A stretch of DNA of 64,000 nt from Alitta virens (lineage: Eukaryota > Annelida > Polychaeta > Phyllodocida > Nereididae). This document shows, piece by piece, positions 1 through 13,100 of this stretch. The stretch lies in the NCBI GenBank assembly GCA_932294295.1, contig OW028585.1, positions 30,054,720 through 30,118,719 on the forward strand, in the 5' to 3' direction. Position 1 is the stretch's first letter; the number at the start of each line of letters is the position of its first letter. The position numbers were made by a program, and so were the translations under genes. The notes under the pieces were generated by a model. It was not told the origin of the DNA, searched no databases, and saw only the letters and a program-made list of their open reading frames with translations.

Positions 1-76
1 ACCGAAATCTGACATTATAATTATTTCTGTGTTGTTCACTGTGGTTTAACTATTATAATGTCTTTATATTTTGTAG

Positions 77-3000
77 TGTTGTGTGGTATTGTGACCAAAA
101 AGAAGAGAAAAGTGATGTATCATACAAAACAGAGTGCAGGTAAGCCACAAAAAGTGAAAGATAATTGTCGTATCATGAATAAATATGTTCCAGCTAGGCC
201 ATTTGCAAAGCCATGCCCGAAATTAAGTTAATATAGCTTTTTTTCCTTCCTTTTCAACTAGCTGGGTAGGTGCCCTATATGCCTCTGTTTAGGTGCCCTA
301 ATATCATTGTGCGCCATGCCCATTTTAAATTCTATTACCTCACTATGTTAATTTATGTATTTATCTTCTCAATTGTGGGTTAGTCATGTACAACAGTTAA
401 ATTCTTTATGAAATATCTCCTTCTGTTGTTCGACAGTTAATTCTTTATGAAACATTTCATTTTTGACTTTCAGAATATGATATGCACGAGTTGATGATCT
501 ATGAGGAGGTCACTCGCATGCCGCCGTTCCAGAGGAAGACCCTCGTGTTGATCGGACCACCTGGAATTGGACGAAGGACTCTCAAAACGCGACTTATCAA
601 GTCAGACAATTCGCGATTTGGAGCTGTCATACCTCGTAAGTTATCAGTTTATAGCTTTATCATGCAAAGAACCTTTGTGAGTAGAGTCGACCTTAGTGGC
701 AAGTGGGTGGATTAGGGCTTTATGTCCTGTATTTCTGCACCTGATGGGCTAATTAGGACAGGCAGGGACCATGGCAATGAGGTGATGGATGAAACAGCCA
801 TCCAACTTCGGCACGACCGGGAATCGAACCCGGGACCCAGTGGTTACCTTAGTGGCAAGCCATGGAAAACTGTTGTAGTAATTGAGCGAGCTGTCGTTAC
901 TGTGCCTAACCCGACCATCATCTGAAGATTTAATTGGATGACTGGCTTAAGAAAGACCGCTACACTACTAAAGCATCTTCATTCTTAAGACCTAGCCTGG
1001 CAGCAGTCCTGTCATTTTTCCTTGTATTTTGCATCATGTTGAATAAATATTGTCTGGACAGTATACACACATCAATACCAACTATCATAATTCCAGTTCA
1101 TTGAAAATGAGTAATTAGGTATTATAGGTGATGACGAAGTCATCCAGTGATAACATTAAGAATTATTAAGAAGCAGAAGTTGAAATTGCCGATTCATTGC
1201 ATGAAAATGATGGTTGTGGAGAATAGCAGCATGCAAAGATTAGTAATAATGTGTGCACTAATAATTTTTCACTATATAAAATAGATTCAGATAGGTAGGA
1301 AGGCTGTAAAACAATGTGCACATATAATCCCACGAAAAAAAAACCCCAATGACTGCTGCATGGCCCCTCATTCTGTGAACTCGGACACAAATGAGGGCCA
1401 TGCTTGCTTGGCTACTTAAGGCCATCTCCTTATTAATACGACACAATTATTTATAGATAGTATTCATGATAATGTCATTTACCTTACGATCAAGTTCACG
1501 TCATCATTGGGACCTGTAAATTTACCACAAAGACAACTTAGTTTGTATTTTATTTTAATAATCCATATACGGTAATTGGTGATATGCTAATTTTCAGACA
1601 CGTCTCGTCCAATCAGAGGAGGAGAGATTGACGGTGACGGTTATTGGTACGTCACTAAGGACAGGATGGAAGATGAAATCGCAGCCGGTAAATTCCTGGA
1701 ATGGGGTGAATTTGATGGACATGTATACGGAACCAAACTTGACGAAATCAGAAGAGTCATTGAAAAAGGAAAAATGTGTATTCTCGATCTAAATCCCACA
1801 GTAAGTGTAGAATGTGTTACTAATTAGTTTCCATGCTTATGTAAAAATCTAAATTATAGATGAAGCACAAAGAAAACCTGCAGTCTGAAAAAAGGTGGTT
1901 GCAACACCTTCGCTCTGTTCAGCGGGTACGTCTTTTGATGAATCGCCATGTCTGATGGCCTTGAAAATAATAATTTTTGGTTTTAGTGTGGAAGTTGTCA
2001 AAGCATGGATGCGATTTCAGGCAAAGTTTTCTTAGTGTGAAGGGACCCATGGATTGGAAAAACCTGTTAACTTTAGTTTCCATCTTTGATTTAAATTCTT
2101 GACTATAAGCATGGTTCAGATACCCCATTTTCAAAGCACCCAACAGGAAAGTTGTGACCATTAGTGACATTACATTTTTGAATTACATGTCTGAAACTTA
2201 CTTGGTAATTTTGAAGCCAAAAATAGTGTATTTTGTGTCTAGATTTCCTCCAATTTAAACGAATTATCACTGTCACGCTCTCAATTCAACAAGCGTTAGT
2301 GCCGAGCCCCAACTACATGTGTAAATGCCTTGTGATGTTTCTCCTCTTTATTGTATATAGATTGTTTCATAAATATTTATGAAATACTTAATTATAGAGA
2401 AACATAATTACTTTGAGCTATTGTATTTGTCGTTTCCAGGCACTCAAAGCCATGAAGATGTCCAAGTTCATGCCCTTCATCGTGTTCATCGCAGCGCCAC
2501 CTGTGGAGATCTTGAGAAACATGCACGAGTTTGCACGACAACAGGGAAAGACTGACACCATCAGATCCGTAAGTTTTCAATGCCAAACTGTTGGCTTTTG
2601 TCTAAATGTTTAAAACCAGTATTATAAATGCAAAAGGGTGAGACTATAATAAACATCTTTGACTTTGTTGCTCCTAACAGAAATAATCATGTAGTAGGAT
2701 ATTGGTCGTCTTCCTTTTTTATTTTTAGGCCCTTTTGTTGGTGCGTGGAACTCCTATATATAGCAGTGTATATTTCCAATCATATTTCATACCATGTGAT
2801 TGTCCAATATTTTGTTATTTCGGACAGGGAAAAGTTATATTGGACGGAAAAGTTATAGTAGACAGGAAAAAAAGTTATAATGGACAACAAATAATCAGTA
2901 TGATGTCACAACACTGCCCTTTGTCCTTAATGGATATTGTGATGTCATTACAATTGTTCGAGGATCATGTCATCCTTATATGTGCAAATAGCTGAGATGT

Positions 3001-3311
3001 GCATAGAGCCTATCAGAGGAATTGAAAGTCTCGTCCAATATAACTTTTTTTCAATAAAACTCTATATTGGACTCACCATCCACGATTGTAATAATATCCA
3101 TCAACTTTTCTCATATTTATATTTCTCTCATCAGGAACAAGATTTGCGTTTCACAGTCGACGAGAGTGCCAAGTTGGAAAAGAAGTACAAGTCGTTCTTT
3201 GACCTTGTAATCGTCAATGACAACATGAATGACACGTACCAAAAACTCCGCAGAGCTATAGAGAACCTCACAACGGAAGCACAGTGGGTACCCACAAGTT
3301 GGGTCTATTAA
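77..3311 (+). CDS. PALS2/MPP6-MPP2-type MAGUK, C-terminal exons (gene cut by left window edge)
   Basis: These are the last five coding exons of a membrane-associated guanylate kinase scaffold: 77-139, 474-635, 1598-1800, 2440-2568 and 3135-3311. All have GT-AG borders and the joined frame stays open for 243 residues to a TAA. The first exon carries the basic CGxxxKKKRK segment that links SH3 and GK domains in MPP2 and PALS2. The second has YEEVTRMPPFQRKTLVLIG and the P-loop-like GPPGIGRR. Later exons give the YGTK, CILDLNP and FMPFIVFIAAPP segments, and the protein ends QWVPTSWVY, the usual MPP2/PALS2/CASK terminus. The GK domain of this family is generally catalytically inactive and acts as a peptide-binding module; these proteins organise junctional and polarity complexes at the membrane through L27, PDZ and SH3 domains, which lie off the left edge here. 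PALS2 (MPP6) or MPP2 fits better than PALS1, MPP7 or CASK by recalled similarity; the exact paralogue is not settled. Confidence 0.9.
704..845 (-). mobile_element. tRNA-Gly-headed SINE, 5'-truncated copy with target-site duplication
   Basis: In minus orientation it starts inside the tRNA-like head, keeps the B box (GGTTCGATTCC in a CCCGGG context) and has the family tail GTTGGATGGCTGTTTCATCC, CCTGCCTGTCCTAATTAGCCC, CAGGTGCAGAAATACAGGAC. It is flanked by the exact 14-bp direct repeat ACCTTAGTGGCAAG at 690-703 and 846-859, a target-site duplication typical of LINE-driven retroposition. It lies in a MAGUK intron. This is a retroposon, not a functional tRNA gene. Confidence 0.85.
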
Positions 3312-5730
3312 TTCAGGATACTTTGTTTTTGTATTGTTTCACAGCTTAATAACCAATCATTGAATGTGCGTTTCGCATAAGATGTACGAAAAGTTTCATG
3401 AGTATTCTTGTGTGACTTCATTTTTCTAGTGTTCTCTGTCTTGTCCGTTATTTGATTTAATATATATACAACTACAAATGTATTAAGTGCATGGAAGTCA
3501 AGAAAGGATTAAATTTAATTGATTTGGATCGCATGAGAGAAGTTGTTGCATTAGGAATCTTTGGATTTATTTTGTATCGTAATTAAACTTATACTGAGGT
3601 TGTGATTCTTTTGGGCCAAGAATCTTAGTTTATAAACATATGACTGAATTAACTTGTCTGGCACAGCCCACTAATTCTTAAGTTGAAAGCAAAAAAAAAT
3701 TGACAAGTCGCATCTAATTTTAGTTTTGCTCGCTGCTACTTAAAGCTTACCCCATGACCATATTAGGATAATCTTTCAAACCTGATTATCGCGATGTGTT
3801 CTAAAAGCATAATCAATATTTAACATCCCTGATGCCAATTGTATTAAATATAAATTTGTAGCGCCAGTAATCTTGTGATGTCATGAAGATATTTTTAATG
3901 ACTTTGAGTTATATATATATATCAATGATTGAGTTCATTCACTTTAATTAATGACCTTTTGTACTTATATAAATTAACATAATTATGCGCATGATTGATT
4001 AGTCTCATTTAGTGCGATCATTTAATTGAAAAAGACAACATTATTATAATCTATTAAGGCAGCATATTACTTTTCATGAAGTACTTTAGTATGCTGAGTA
4101 TTATGTTGTATCATTGTGTCGAGCATTTGTGTGAAAATCATCGTCCGTAAGGGCAAGAGAGTGCAGATAAATGTAATTAAAGCTTGCGTTGTTCTCTGTA
4201 GTGTGAATATCGGAGAGATTTTGATGTATGGGTGAATATTTTAATGTGAAAATTAAATTTTTGAGACATTTTTCTTGTTAACATAAAACTGTTACTTGCT
4301 CTATGTAAAGTATTGAAGTGAAATCAAAAGTTGAAACTTACTGTATCGTAGACCTGGGGCTTTTATAAACATATTTTAGCTTAAGATGTTAAACAAGTTA
4401 TGAAAGTAATATGGTGAAAGCCTTCTTAAATTGTGCTGATATGAATGATAAGAAATAATTTAAAGTTCAGTCTGGTTGATTGCTTTGAACTTCGAGCTTC
4501 TGCCTGCAATATTTCTCTGAGGGTTTATTGATATTTTACATGTTTAAAATCATGAAGTGTGAGTTAGGAATAGAATTTTTGTGCAATCAGTTCTGGTACT
4601 TGATTATTTACTTTGTGCGTTATGTAGTAATTTTGTTACGTGCATTTTTGCTGAGCTTGAAAACTGTTTCTAGATTCCATCCAATTATGAAAATGTGATT
4701 CTATCAAAAATATGTGATTCAAACCAAGAATAATATATTCTTAACTGCGCTGTTCTACAAATTGCCAAGAAGTTAAAAGGTTGTGTTACCGTGGTAATTG
4801 GGAACAATGTTAATGAGTTATTTTCGTCCGATACTGAAATTAAGTGTAATTACCGTAGCGATGTAGCTTTAATGTTCGAATTGTAGAACGTGATTGGAAG
4901 CTGTTCGTTTACCGACGGCGAAAGTGTCTTATCCTGCACAGTGTCTAAAGGTTGCACAAGAAATTAGCGTAAGATGATAATGTGTATCTTACGAAATGAA
5001 TGATAGTATGCGAGTTACAGTACAGGGATGTTTTATTATATTTTACTCGTACATTGTAAAACACTAAACATTGCGTAAACCAGTTATCTTGTGTTAAACA
5101 ATCACAAATTTAATTGTGGATTTTATTTACAGAACATTGAAAATATTTTGTCTGAACTTTAAGCAGTGTAGCGGACAGCTTTAATTTGCCTAGCTTTTTC
5201 CATTCCATTGAAATATTTACAATTTTGTTTTTGCATATTCCAAGCTTTTAATATTTCAAAGTTATTCTCTTTATTTCTATGCAAATTATACTTATTCTGC
5301 ACCTACATTTTTGTGCGTTAAGATGTTATTAGTACGAGTTATATTTTCATTATTTTGTACTGTATTGTTCGGTAGTAGTTTTGAGTGAATGCCGACTTCT
5401 ATATACATGTGTATACACAACTGCATGCTATATACAAGAGATATATATGTAATTATGTACAGTGAATATAACCGACATAATTTGTGCTCTTTAAAAACTA
5501 ATGTAATCACTGTAATAGTTGTGACCTCTAAAATTGATGTGACAGTTAAATTCTTTATTAACTACAATGTATATGGATACGTCGTAAGCAATGCGTACGA
5601 GATATCACCTGTAAATTAATGTTAAACGATATTGATTATGAGAAATATTTTATATTTTGTACTCTTAAGAATTTAAGCAATCATTGGTGGAGGAAAAATC
5701 ACTGACATGAATAAACCATTAAGAAACTAA
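3312..5730 (+). other. 3' UTR of the PALS2-like MAGUK
   Basis: AT-rich non-coding sequence between the stop codon and an AATAAA signal at 5710-5715. No open frame of note lies in it; short frames around 5389-5619 look random. If 5710 is the signal in use, the 3' UTR is about 2.4 kb. Earlier AT-rich sites could also be used. The end is inferred from the signal only. Confidence 0.5.
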
Positions 5731-5752
5731 AATTGTGTTTTAATTCTTTATT
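5710..5752. terminator. Overlapping convergent polyadenylation signals
   Basis: AATAAA on the plus strand (5710-5715) and AATAAA on the minus strand (plus-strand TTTATT, 5747-5752) face each other about 30 bp apart. Each lies downstream of a gene reading towards it, PALS2-like from the left and AASDHPPT from the right. The predicted cleavage sites nearly coincide, so the two 3' UTRs would meet or overlap. AATAAA is short and frequent in AT-rich DNA, so actual use is inferred. Confidence 0.45.
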
Positions 5753-6698
5753 GATTCAATGTGAACCAGTAAAATCGATTACATAGTTCGTTAACACAGG
5801 CAGCTTTTAAATAATTATTAATACTAAGCCGGTCTCTTCAAGCAATTCAGCAACAGTTATAAGACAATACATCTTAATTTCATTCATTTTAAAGTCATGA
5901 ACATCTAATAGATTCCTCAGCAGCTTTAAGATGCAACTCAATAATGGGAATATTAGCTCACTAGAGGCCCTACAAAATATTGGGATAAAACGCTATCGGG
6001 TGATGACATCATTCATTGTAAAGGGATTGACATCACCAATGATGATGTTCACACATCAGATATATTTATCAGTATCTTCCAAAAGCAAGTCCACCTTTCC
6101 GCCCGACTCTGGGCGGCCTTGCTAGATTTCACGGAAATGCTGTGGTTTCTTTTCGCCATCACCCTCTAGAGGTAAATAGACGCGTGACTAAGCAGGTCAC
6201 CTTGCTGCGCTAAATACAGACACACTTCGTAAACATTATCGCTGATCTGGTGCTCCACAGATCCTCGCGACCAATCAAACTGGATGTGCACAAACCAGCT
6301 AATCAAGCCCATTTCTAGCAAGGCACACCTAGTAGCCGTGCGGAGGAGTGGGGCTTGCTTCAGGAAGATGTTCTATCAGTAACTTCCAGTGTTGCACAAG
6401 TTCTCTGTCACAATGAAACCACCGTCATGCATTCATTTTGATATGATACAGAAATCACAGTACTTGCGGATTGCGGATACACACGATACAAATATTGAAC
6501 ATTAAATTGAGATCAATAGAATTTATATATCATTATACAATATCGGGGTAGTTTTGATGTCTGATTAAGCAGCAGATATGTATGTAGTTTGCGCTTAAAT
6601 TACAAAATTTGTAAATAGATGCTTACGTGTAGATAATACTAGATATATTAAGCTAAATTTGAATAAAAATGGTAATTTGATAAAATGGCAAGGTTTGA
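5735..6698 (-). other. Putative 3' UTR of AASDHPPT
   Basis: Non-coding sequence between the AASDHPPT stop (6699-6701) and the minus-strand AATAAA at 5752-5747. It includes a locally GC-richer patch around 6090-6400 that matches nothing else I could see in the window. No open frame is convincing. Confidence 0.4.
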
Positions 6699-9175
6699 CT
6701 ATCTCCTCCCAGGCTTATCTAATTTAGCATCAAAATTCTTCCAGTACGGAATGTCTATAATAGATAATGGTTTGGCATTTTGAGTAAGTTCTTCAAAATC
6801 TAATACTTTAAAAGGAGGTGAGTTACTAGTTTGCTGTGGTGGACTTCCATCCTGAAAAAAAAAATAATAATTTCAGTGACAAAAATAAATTACAGCATCA
6901 TACAAATTTCTGTGGTTTTCTTTACTTGTTTACTAAAAATTGCTTTGAAATAAAGACATTTTAAAATTAATTTTTATGTTATTCTGAACAATAAAATTGA
7001 ATTGCGCTGGTTTAAAAAAAGTATGAACTTACCTTTGATCGAACTTGTTGTGCGACAGCGACGTAGTGTTCATCATCCAACTTCGTCTCTTCGACAATCC
7101 AATCATCTTGTTTTTCTTCATCAACATAAACCTCTGTATCCGTGACGATGATCCCTGGGGTCAAAGTCAATGTAGGTGTGTTGAAGGACACTCTTTGAAG
7201 GTCAAACCCAATGCCAATTCCGAGAGCTTTCACATAGCTTTCTTTCAAACACTGTAGAGTGAAATTAAACCAATACAGTTAGCTACGAATGTTGCACAAA
7301 TGATATTAAGGACATGAATATTGAACCAAATTATTAAGTAGCTAAACTAGAGAGTTAGTTGTTTTCATATTACTTATAATTTTATTGACAACCTCAATAT
7401 CATGAATTGATACATGTGTCAAAACACAAAAATCCGAAAAATATTAACTACATTTTATTCAAACTTTCAGTGCCTCAATCTGACTGGGTCTGAAGGCTAG
7501 TCAGCTGATATGACCACACCAGGCAGACATAATGATGAGATGATAAGGCTTGGAGTCAAAACCATGTTACAAATTTACCCCATCGGTGGGGTCTTTTGCT
7601 TGCCTCAGCATAGACACTTTAACATCTAATTTATTGTATTACGTGTAGTACTCTAGCCAGAGGAACCTCCAAGATATGAAGTGTCACTGCTTATAATGCA
7701 TTACATGAAAATTTTAAAGACCAATTACCCAAAATCTGTAGAAGCGACAAAGTTGTTCATGCTCATCAGCTGTGCATTTTATGAGTTTCCATTCTTCGAA
7801 CGTGAACTGCCGAGCCATTGTGTTAAAGAATTGTTTCAGGTTTCCTCCAGCTCCTTCGGATAAAAAATAAACAATATAATCACATCACTAGAACACAGTT
7901 CCAATCATATATTACATGCAACAATCGATATAGAATTTAATTTCCAACTTTCAACTGCACTAATACAATGAGATGATGTGATTTATCATAATTAATTATG
8001 TAAAAATTGTTTCCTTTTTTAGGTTTGTTGATACTGTTCATTGTGAATTAATTATTCCATTATATTCAGCATCTATTCCATTATAAGGAGACTATATACA
8101 TATACCATTCAAATTACAACACTGTTTCAACAATGTTCAAGTTAGCCTGCTAAAACATATATATTATACTCGACTTAAGATTGTTTTCCTATTGTTCTGA
8201 GCGAGCAATAACCAACAAAAATCTTAGTTAACTCCCTCCTGAGTGCAAACTGAACTCGTTTTGCGTAATAAAGGCATTAAAACAAACAATCAAACAAATG
8301 AGTAAATATGCCTAATGGCGTATAAGTTAGTTATATCCCTCATAGTCAGGAGTTAACTAATACCTAGATATTAATAGTGCATTATAATAATTATGCAGAA
8401 AACTACAAAACTCACTTGGTTCAACTTTCATGACATCGATTCCAACAAGGTTGTGCAATTCAGCGGCAAGAACAGCATAATCTCCCTGATGCGAGACGTT
8501 GAAGTTGAATTGAGAAAAATCTTGAGAGACTTGGTTGACGAGATATGGCTTCCCTTTCTCAGTTCTATCCAGCTTCATGTGGTTCCAACGTAGATTTAAA
8601 GTGTCACTCACAGCTTTTCGAAGAAGTAATCGACCCGCCTATAGTGAATAGAAAACAAAATTAGTAAAAATTTATTACAAACATGTATAAGCAATTTGAT
8701 GATCTACCAAGCTGATTCATATATGATAATTCGAACAGCTCATTCAAATGGTGCATGACATAAGAACTTTATATTTTCTCAAAGCATAATCAACGTGAAT
8801 TAAGGTTAAAGAAAAAAAATAATAAGTAAAATTCAACATTCGCAAGGAATTAAATGCTATGCAGATTGATTCAATTAATATGTAACATTAAATGTCATTA
8901 TGAATGAAATATTTATTTTAATAAAATAGATTAACTTTTCTAACAAATTCTTTATCATTACAAAATATATGCTTTTTCTTGTGGTTTTGAAACATAATTC
9001 TAAAAATTCCCCTCCACATAGACTATACCATTGCAGATTTAGCATCCTTCTTGAAGACAAATTTTCCTATTCTGTCTTTTTCCTCTGGCTGGATGAGACT
9101 GGCAGACAGAGTCCATTCTTTTTCTGTTGGCTTCCATTTTCCACAAGGAAAGGCCCATCTCAGTCCTGAAGCCAT
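6699..9175 (-). CDS. AASDHPPT: L-aminoadipate-semialdehyde dehydrogenase-phosphopantetheinyl transferase (4'-phosphopantetheinyl transferase), complete
   Basis: Moves the 4'-phosphopantetheine arm of coenzyme A onto a serine of acyl/peptidyl carrier domains (fatty-acid synthase, mitochondrial ACP, aminoadipate dehydrogenase, formyl-THF dehydrogenase). Five exons on the minus strand: 9175-9029, 8638-8416, 7853-7729, 7251-7033 and 6851-6699, all GT-AG with consistent phase, joining to 288 residues (human is about 309). The start MASGLRWAFPCG aligns with the human VRWAFSCG region. Seen: GKP near 78-80, NFNVSHQGDYAVLAAE (94-109), the metal-binding VGID with D117, and WCLKESYVKALG (165-176) with the second metal ligand E169 and K173; these motifs define Sfp-type transferases. 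The C-terminal exon keeps a KVLDFEEL segment seen in animal orthologues. Head to head with OLA1; tail to tail with the MAGUK. No broken residues seen. Confidence 0.95.
7475..7650 (-). mobile_element. SINE-like dispersed repeat, family 2 copy (in AASDHPPT intron)
   Basis: Minus-oriented copy of the family whose core reads, in sense orientation, GTGTCTATGCTGAGGCAAGT followed by AGACCCCACC(C)ATGGGGTAAATGT and, further on, CATCTCATCATTACGTCTGCC. The 3' tail here (TCAGACCCAGT in sense) also occurs at 47.1 kb and 55.9 kb. It lies in the intron between the third and fourth coding exons of AASDHPPT. Confidence 0.6.
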
Positions 9176-10167
9176 GCTTGACACTTTTCTATTCATTCCA
9201 TTGCTTGAATCATCACCTAACTCTTATATGCAGTGAAAAAACATCTGCTGTCATGAGTAATTCAATGGGCCCTCATATTTTTATGTAGTTCTTTTGTTAT
9301 CCGCAAGGTAGAATGTTGTGCGCGCCATCTGGAGTTTTCAATAGGTCCACTTTGCGCCATCTGGCGTTTTAGTTTTTCTTCCTTCAACGCCGAAGAGTCT
9401 TTTCAGACATTTCCACGTTTTGTGCCAGTGACAACTGCATAACAAGCCGGTAATTTATGTCGAATATCTGAAATATTAGCGCTCAAAATTTCAATGAAAG
9501 TCTTGAACTGAATTGTTGAAGTTATTCTAACTACCATAACATTTTAGTGGTTCTGATCATGGTAACTTCTCTTGAAATATGGCTTCTTTTCTGGATATGA
9601 ATGAAGAGACTTGCCCACATGTTGCAGTAGATTTGTTACTGAAAATTGCACAACTTATCTGAAAATTGTGTTATCTGTAATAATGGTGTTGTGAATATTG
9701 TAAGACAATCAAAGGAGCATTATGACAGCTTAATGGCAGGCTGTTGGCAGCTCATATTAGTTGTATATTGCCAGAGTACAGTAGTAGAGGCTAGATCATA
9801 AAATCAACATAAATATTAGTCCTACCATACATGGTAACCAGAATAAATCTTTGGGCTCAAGTCAACAGAAACCCGTGACGTCATATGCTTGGATGCAACT
9901 GATAACGTCACAACCAATTACTATATTTGTTTTCCTTATGTGTCGCCCTCAAATCCCCACTAAACATGCTAAACTACACGTTACACTAATTGTGTCAGAA
10001 CTAAAAGAGATGTCAAAATCACAATATACTTTAATAATAATAAACCGAATCACTACAATGTTACTACACCGTTGGCACTATTTAAGTTAATATTAGACTT
10101 GACCCAAATTCCATTATTTTATGATTTATTTTTAGCTTCTACCATTTTTTGTTGTTGTTTCTACCAG
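9176..10167. promoter_or_regulatory. Divergent AASDHPPT/OLA1 intergenic promoter region
   Basis: About 1 kb separates the AASDHPPT ATG (9175, minus) from the OLA1 coding exon (plus). The GCGCCATCTGG word occurs twice, at 9322-9332 and 9354-9364, 32 bp apart. Read on the minus strand it is CCAGATGGCGC, close to YY1-type or CTCF-type core words. The OLA1 ATG exon starts with an apparent acceptor at 10167, so a non-coding OLA1 first exon and the start sites of both genes probably lie here. No start site can be read directly. Confidence 0.5.
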
Positions 10168-10173
10168 GTCATC

Positions 10174-13100
10174 ATGCCACCCAAAAAGAAGGGAGTAGAG
10201 GAGAAGAAGCCCATTCTGATTGGTCGCATGGGCACCAATCTGAAATGCGGCATTGTAGGACTTCCAAATGTTGGGTGTGTATAATTTATATACCATCTTT
10301 GTGATTTTTTGTGATTTTATTGCTTTTAAAACTTTAAGTTTCTTCATGCTTATAGAATCTTATGAAATTTTCAGTGGGCAGGCAGTAAGCCAGTCACTGA
10401 TAAAGGTGAAGTGTTTAAAAGATTTTTTTAACATTAAATTCATTCACACACAACATTTCAGAAAATCAACTTTCTTCAATGTTTTGACAAAGAACAGCGT
10501 TCCTGCGGAGAACTTTCCTTTCTGTACAATCGATCCAAATGAGAGTAAGTCGAGACAGAATATTTTTGTCACTCACTAAATTATTTGTCTGGATTTCTAT
10601 GGCTTTGTTGCAAGACTACAAATTCCATTATTTTACATAAGGTGTTATTTATTTTACATTTCAAATTTTTCAGGCAGAGTTCCAGTACCTGATGAGCGAT
10701 TCGATTTCTTGTGTGAACACCATAAACCTGCCAGGTAGCTCTTATGTTTCGCAATTTTTTTCATAGAAAACAACATAGATGGAGTAGAGGAGTAGGCATA
10801 GTGATCTTAAAGTTCACCTGAGGTACTGGTACGTACAATGTAGAGTAAATCATAAGCTGAATGTGCAAGTCAAGCTTTGACCAATGAACCAAAGTTAACA
10901 GAACATATAAATTTTAATTAAACATTCTTTTCATAAATTTATAAAGCGGAAAAATTCTGGTTTTGCCACAATTTATAACTTTGCCAAATTGGTATTCTTC
11001 ATTCAAATATAACCACATTTGGGTCATTAAGGTCCTTAGACAGATGAACGTGTATTGTCAAAATAAATGACCTTTGGTGAAAGGTCAAGGTCACAATTGA
11101 CCTTAAAGTTTCATATTTTGAAGTTCCCTGTGTCTCTGTTTTCAGTAAAGTTTCAGCTTTCTTGAATGTCGTCGACATTGCTGGGTTGGTCAAGGGTGCC
11201 CATGAAGGCCAAGGTCTCGGAAACGCTTTCCTGTCCCACATCAAGGCTTGTGATGCGATTTTCCATATGCTTAGTAAGTATCTCAGTGTAAGGTGTCTAT
11301 GCTCAGGCAACTGAAGGGTGGCACCCATGAAATTAAATTAATGTGTAACATGGTATAACTCCAAAGCATGAGTTTTTCCATTCTTTACATTTGCCGCTGG
11401 CCTGTTATATATGGCGGGCTAAACTTTACAAGCAGATAGGAAGATGCATACTCTATTTGCCGTACAGAATTTGAGTTGCAAAGGAATGAACTAGCTTGAG
11501 AATGAAATGGTTTATGTAAGTAATGGATAATGAAAAATATCCTCTGAATCCTTTTGCTTGATAATTATGTCAGAGGGTCATGGACACTATTTTATTAATT
11601 TCTATGAGCGAGATTTAGTGCGATCTCAGGTGTACTGCCGCTTCCTCTTTTCAGCACTTAAGAAGCAAGTGCAAATGGAATAAGATTGAATAATTTTAAA
11701 TAGGCCTATGGTACATGATAGTGAAGAAATATTTTTAACACCTAGGATTACTTGTAATGTTGTTGGTAGAATGCAAATTGTAAATGTTTTACCATTATAT
11801 TAAACATTTCTCTCCCCAGGAACGTTCGTTGACGTTGAGGTGACGCACATAGAAGGAGACGTTGACCCCATCAGAGATATGGAGATCATCAACGAAGAGT
11901 TGCGGATGAAGGACATTGAATATCTCAGCAAAATCATTGAAAACTTGGAACGAACTGTCGTCAGGGGAGGAGACAAGACTCAAAAAGCTGAATATGTGAG
12001 AATCAGAATCTTATGGTTTAGTGCAGTATAGCGGACCCAAATTTATGACCATATTTGGCATCAAAGGAATATAAAATATATCACTATTTTGACTAAGTTT
12101 TGAAATATAAAAAATTAAATTTGATCGCCGTGATATGTTTGTGATGTCATCCATTGAAATATAGCATTTGACGTCATAAGCATAGCAACGAGGCATGCTT
12201 AATATGGTCAAAAATCTGGGATGGGCCATACTGCACTTTTTCCTGATCTTTTTACTGTCACTAAACTACTTATTAGTTCTTGGATTTTCCAGCTGGCAAA
12301 GACCGCCGTGCATGGAGCTGGCACAGCAACCTTTGCCCTGAATGGCTGTAATTTGTGTCGTTATTCAACAGAAACATATTGCACAATCAGAAAAGGCCTT
12401 TCCATATTTGCAATATAGTATTTAAAAAAAAAAAAAAACTATTGGGGTGTTAATTCTAAATCTGAAGCTGAGTCAGCTTGTATTACCAACTGCAGGCAGA
12501 TGTAATGATGAGATGATTGGAGTCCCGAAGTACATGTAGATATATACCCCATAGGTGGGGTCTTTTACATGTCTCAGCATAAACACTGAGTACAAGGCAC
12601 CACCAATTTAACATCTCATGCAACCATGGCGACAAGAGTAGACTCTTCGTGGAAGTTCAAAAGACAAAATGGTACAAAACTAGATTTCAACGAGTTTTTA
12701 TTAATGGTAAATAACTTGGAACTTGAACCTGCATTTATGCAATGTATATTTCCTCTTATGTCTGGTATTGTAATGAGGAAGGTATACAATTTGCAGATAT
12801 GTGACAAAATGGTATTAAGCTTAATGACAAATACACTTCTATAGTGTCTGCCAGCCATATTTAATGTACCTGTCATGGTTATTCATATTTCAATTTAATA
12901 CCTTGGCAAATAAAGTTGAATTGGAATATAGTTATTGTGATGGGGAGACTAACTTAAGAAAGAGAAGAATAGTAAACTCTTGATCTAGTAATACCAAAGA
13001 AACGGTCCATGGTAAAGCCGTGTACAGTATGATGAGTAAAATTTGTGCCACATGAATATACATGAAATCAATGAACTCTTATATGTGCTGTGCACTACAT

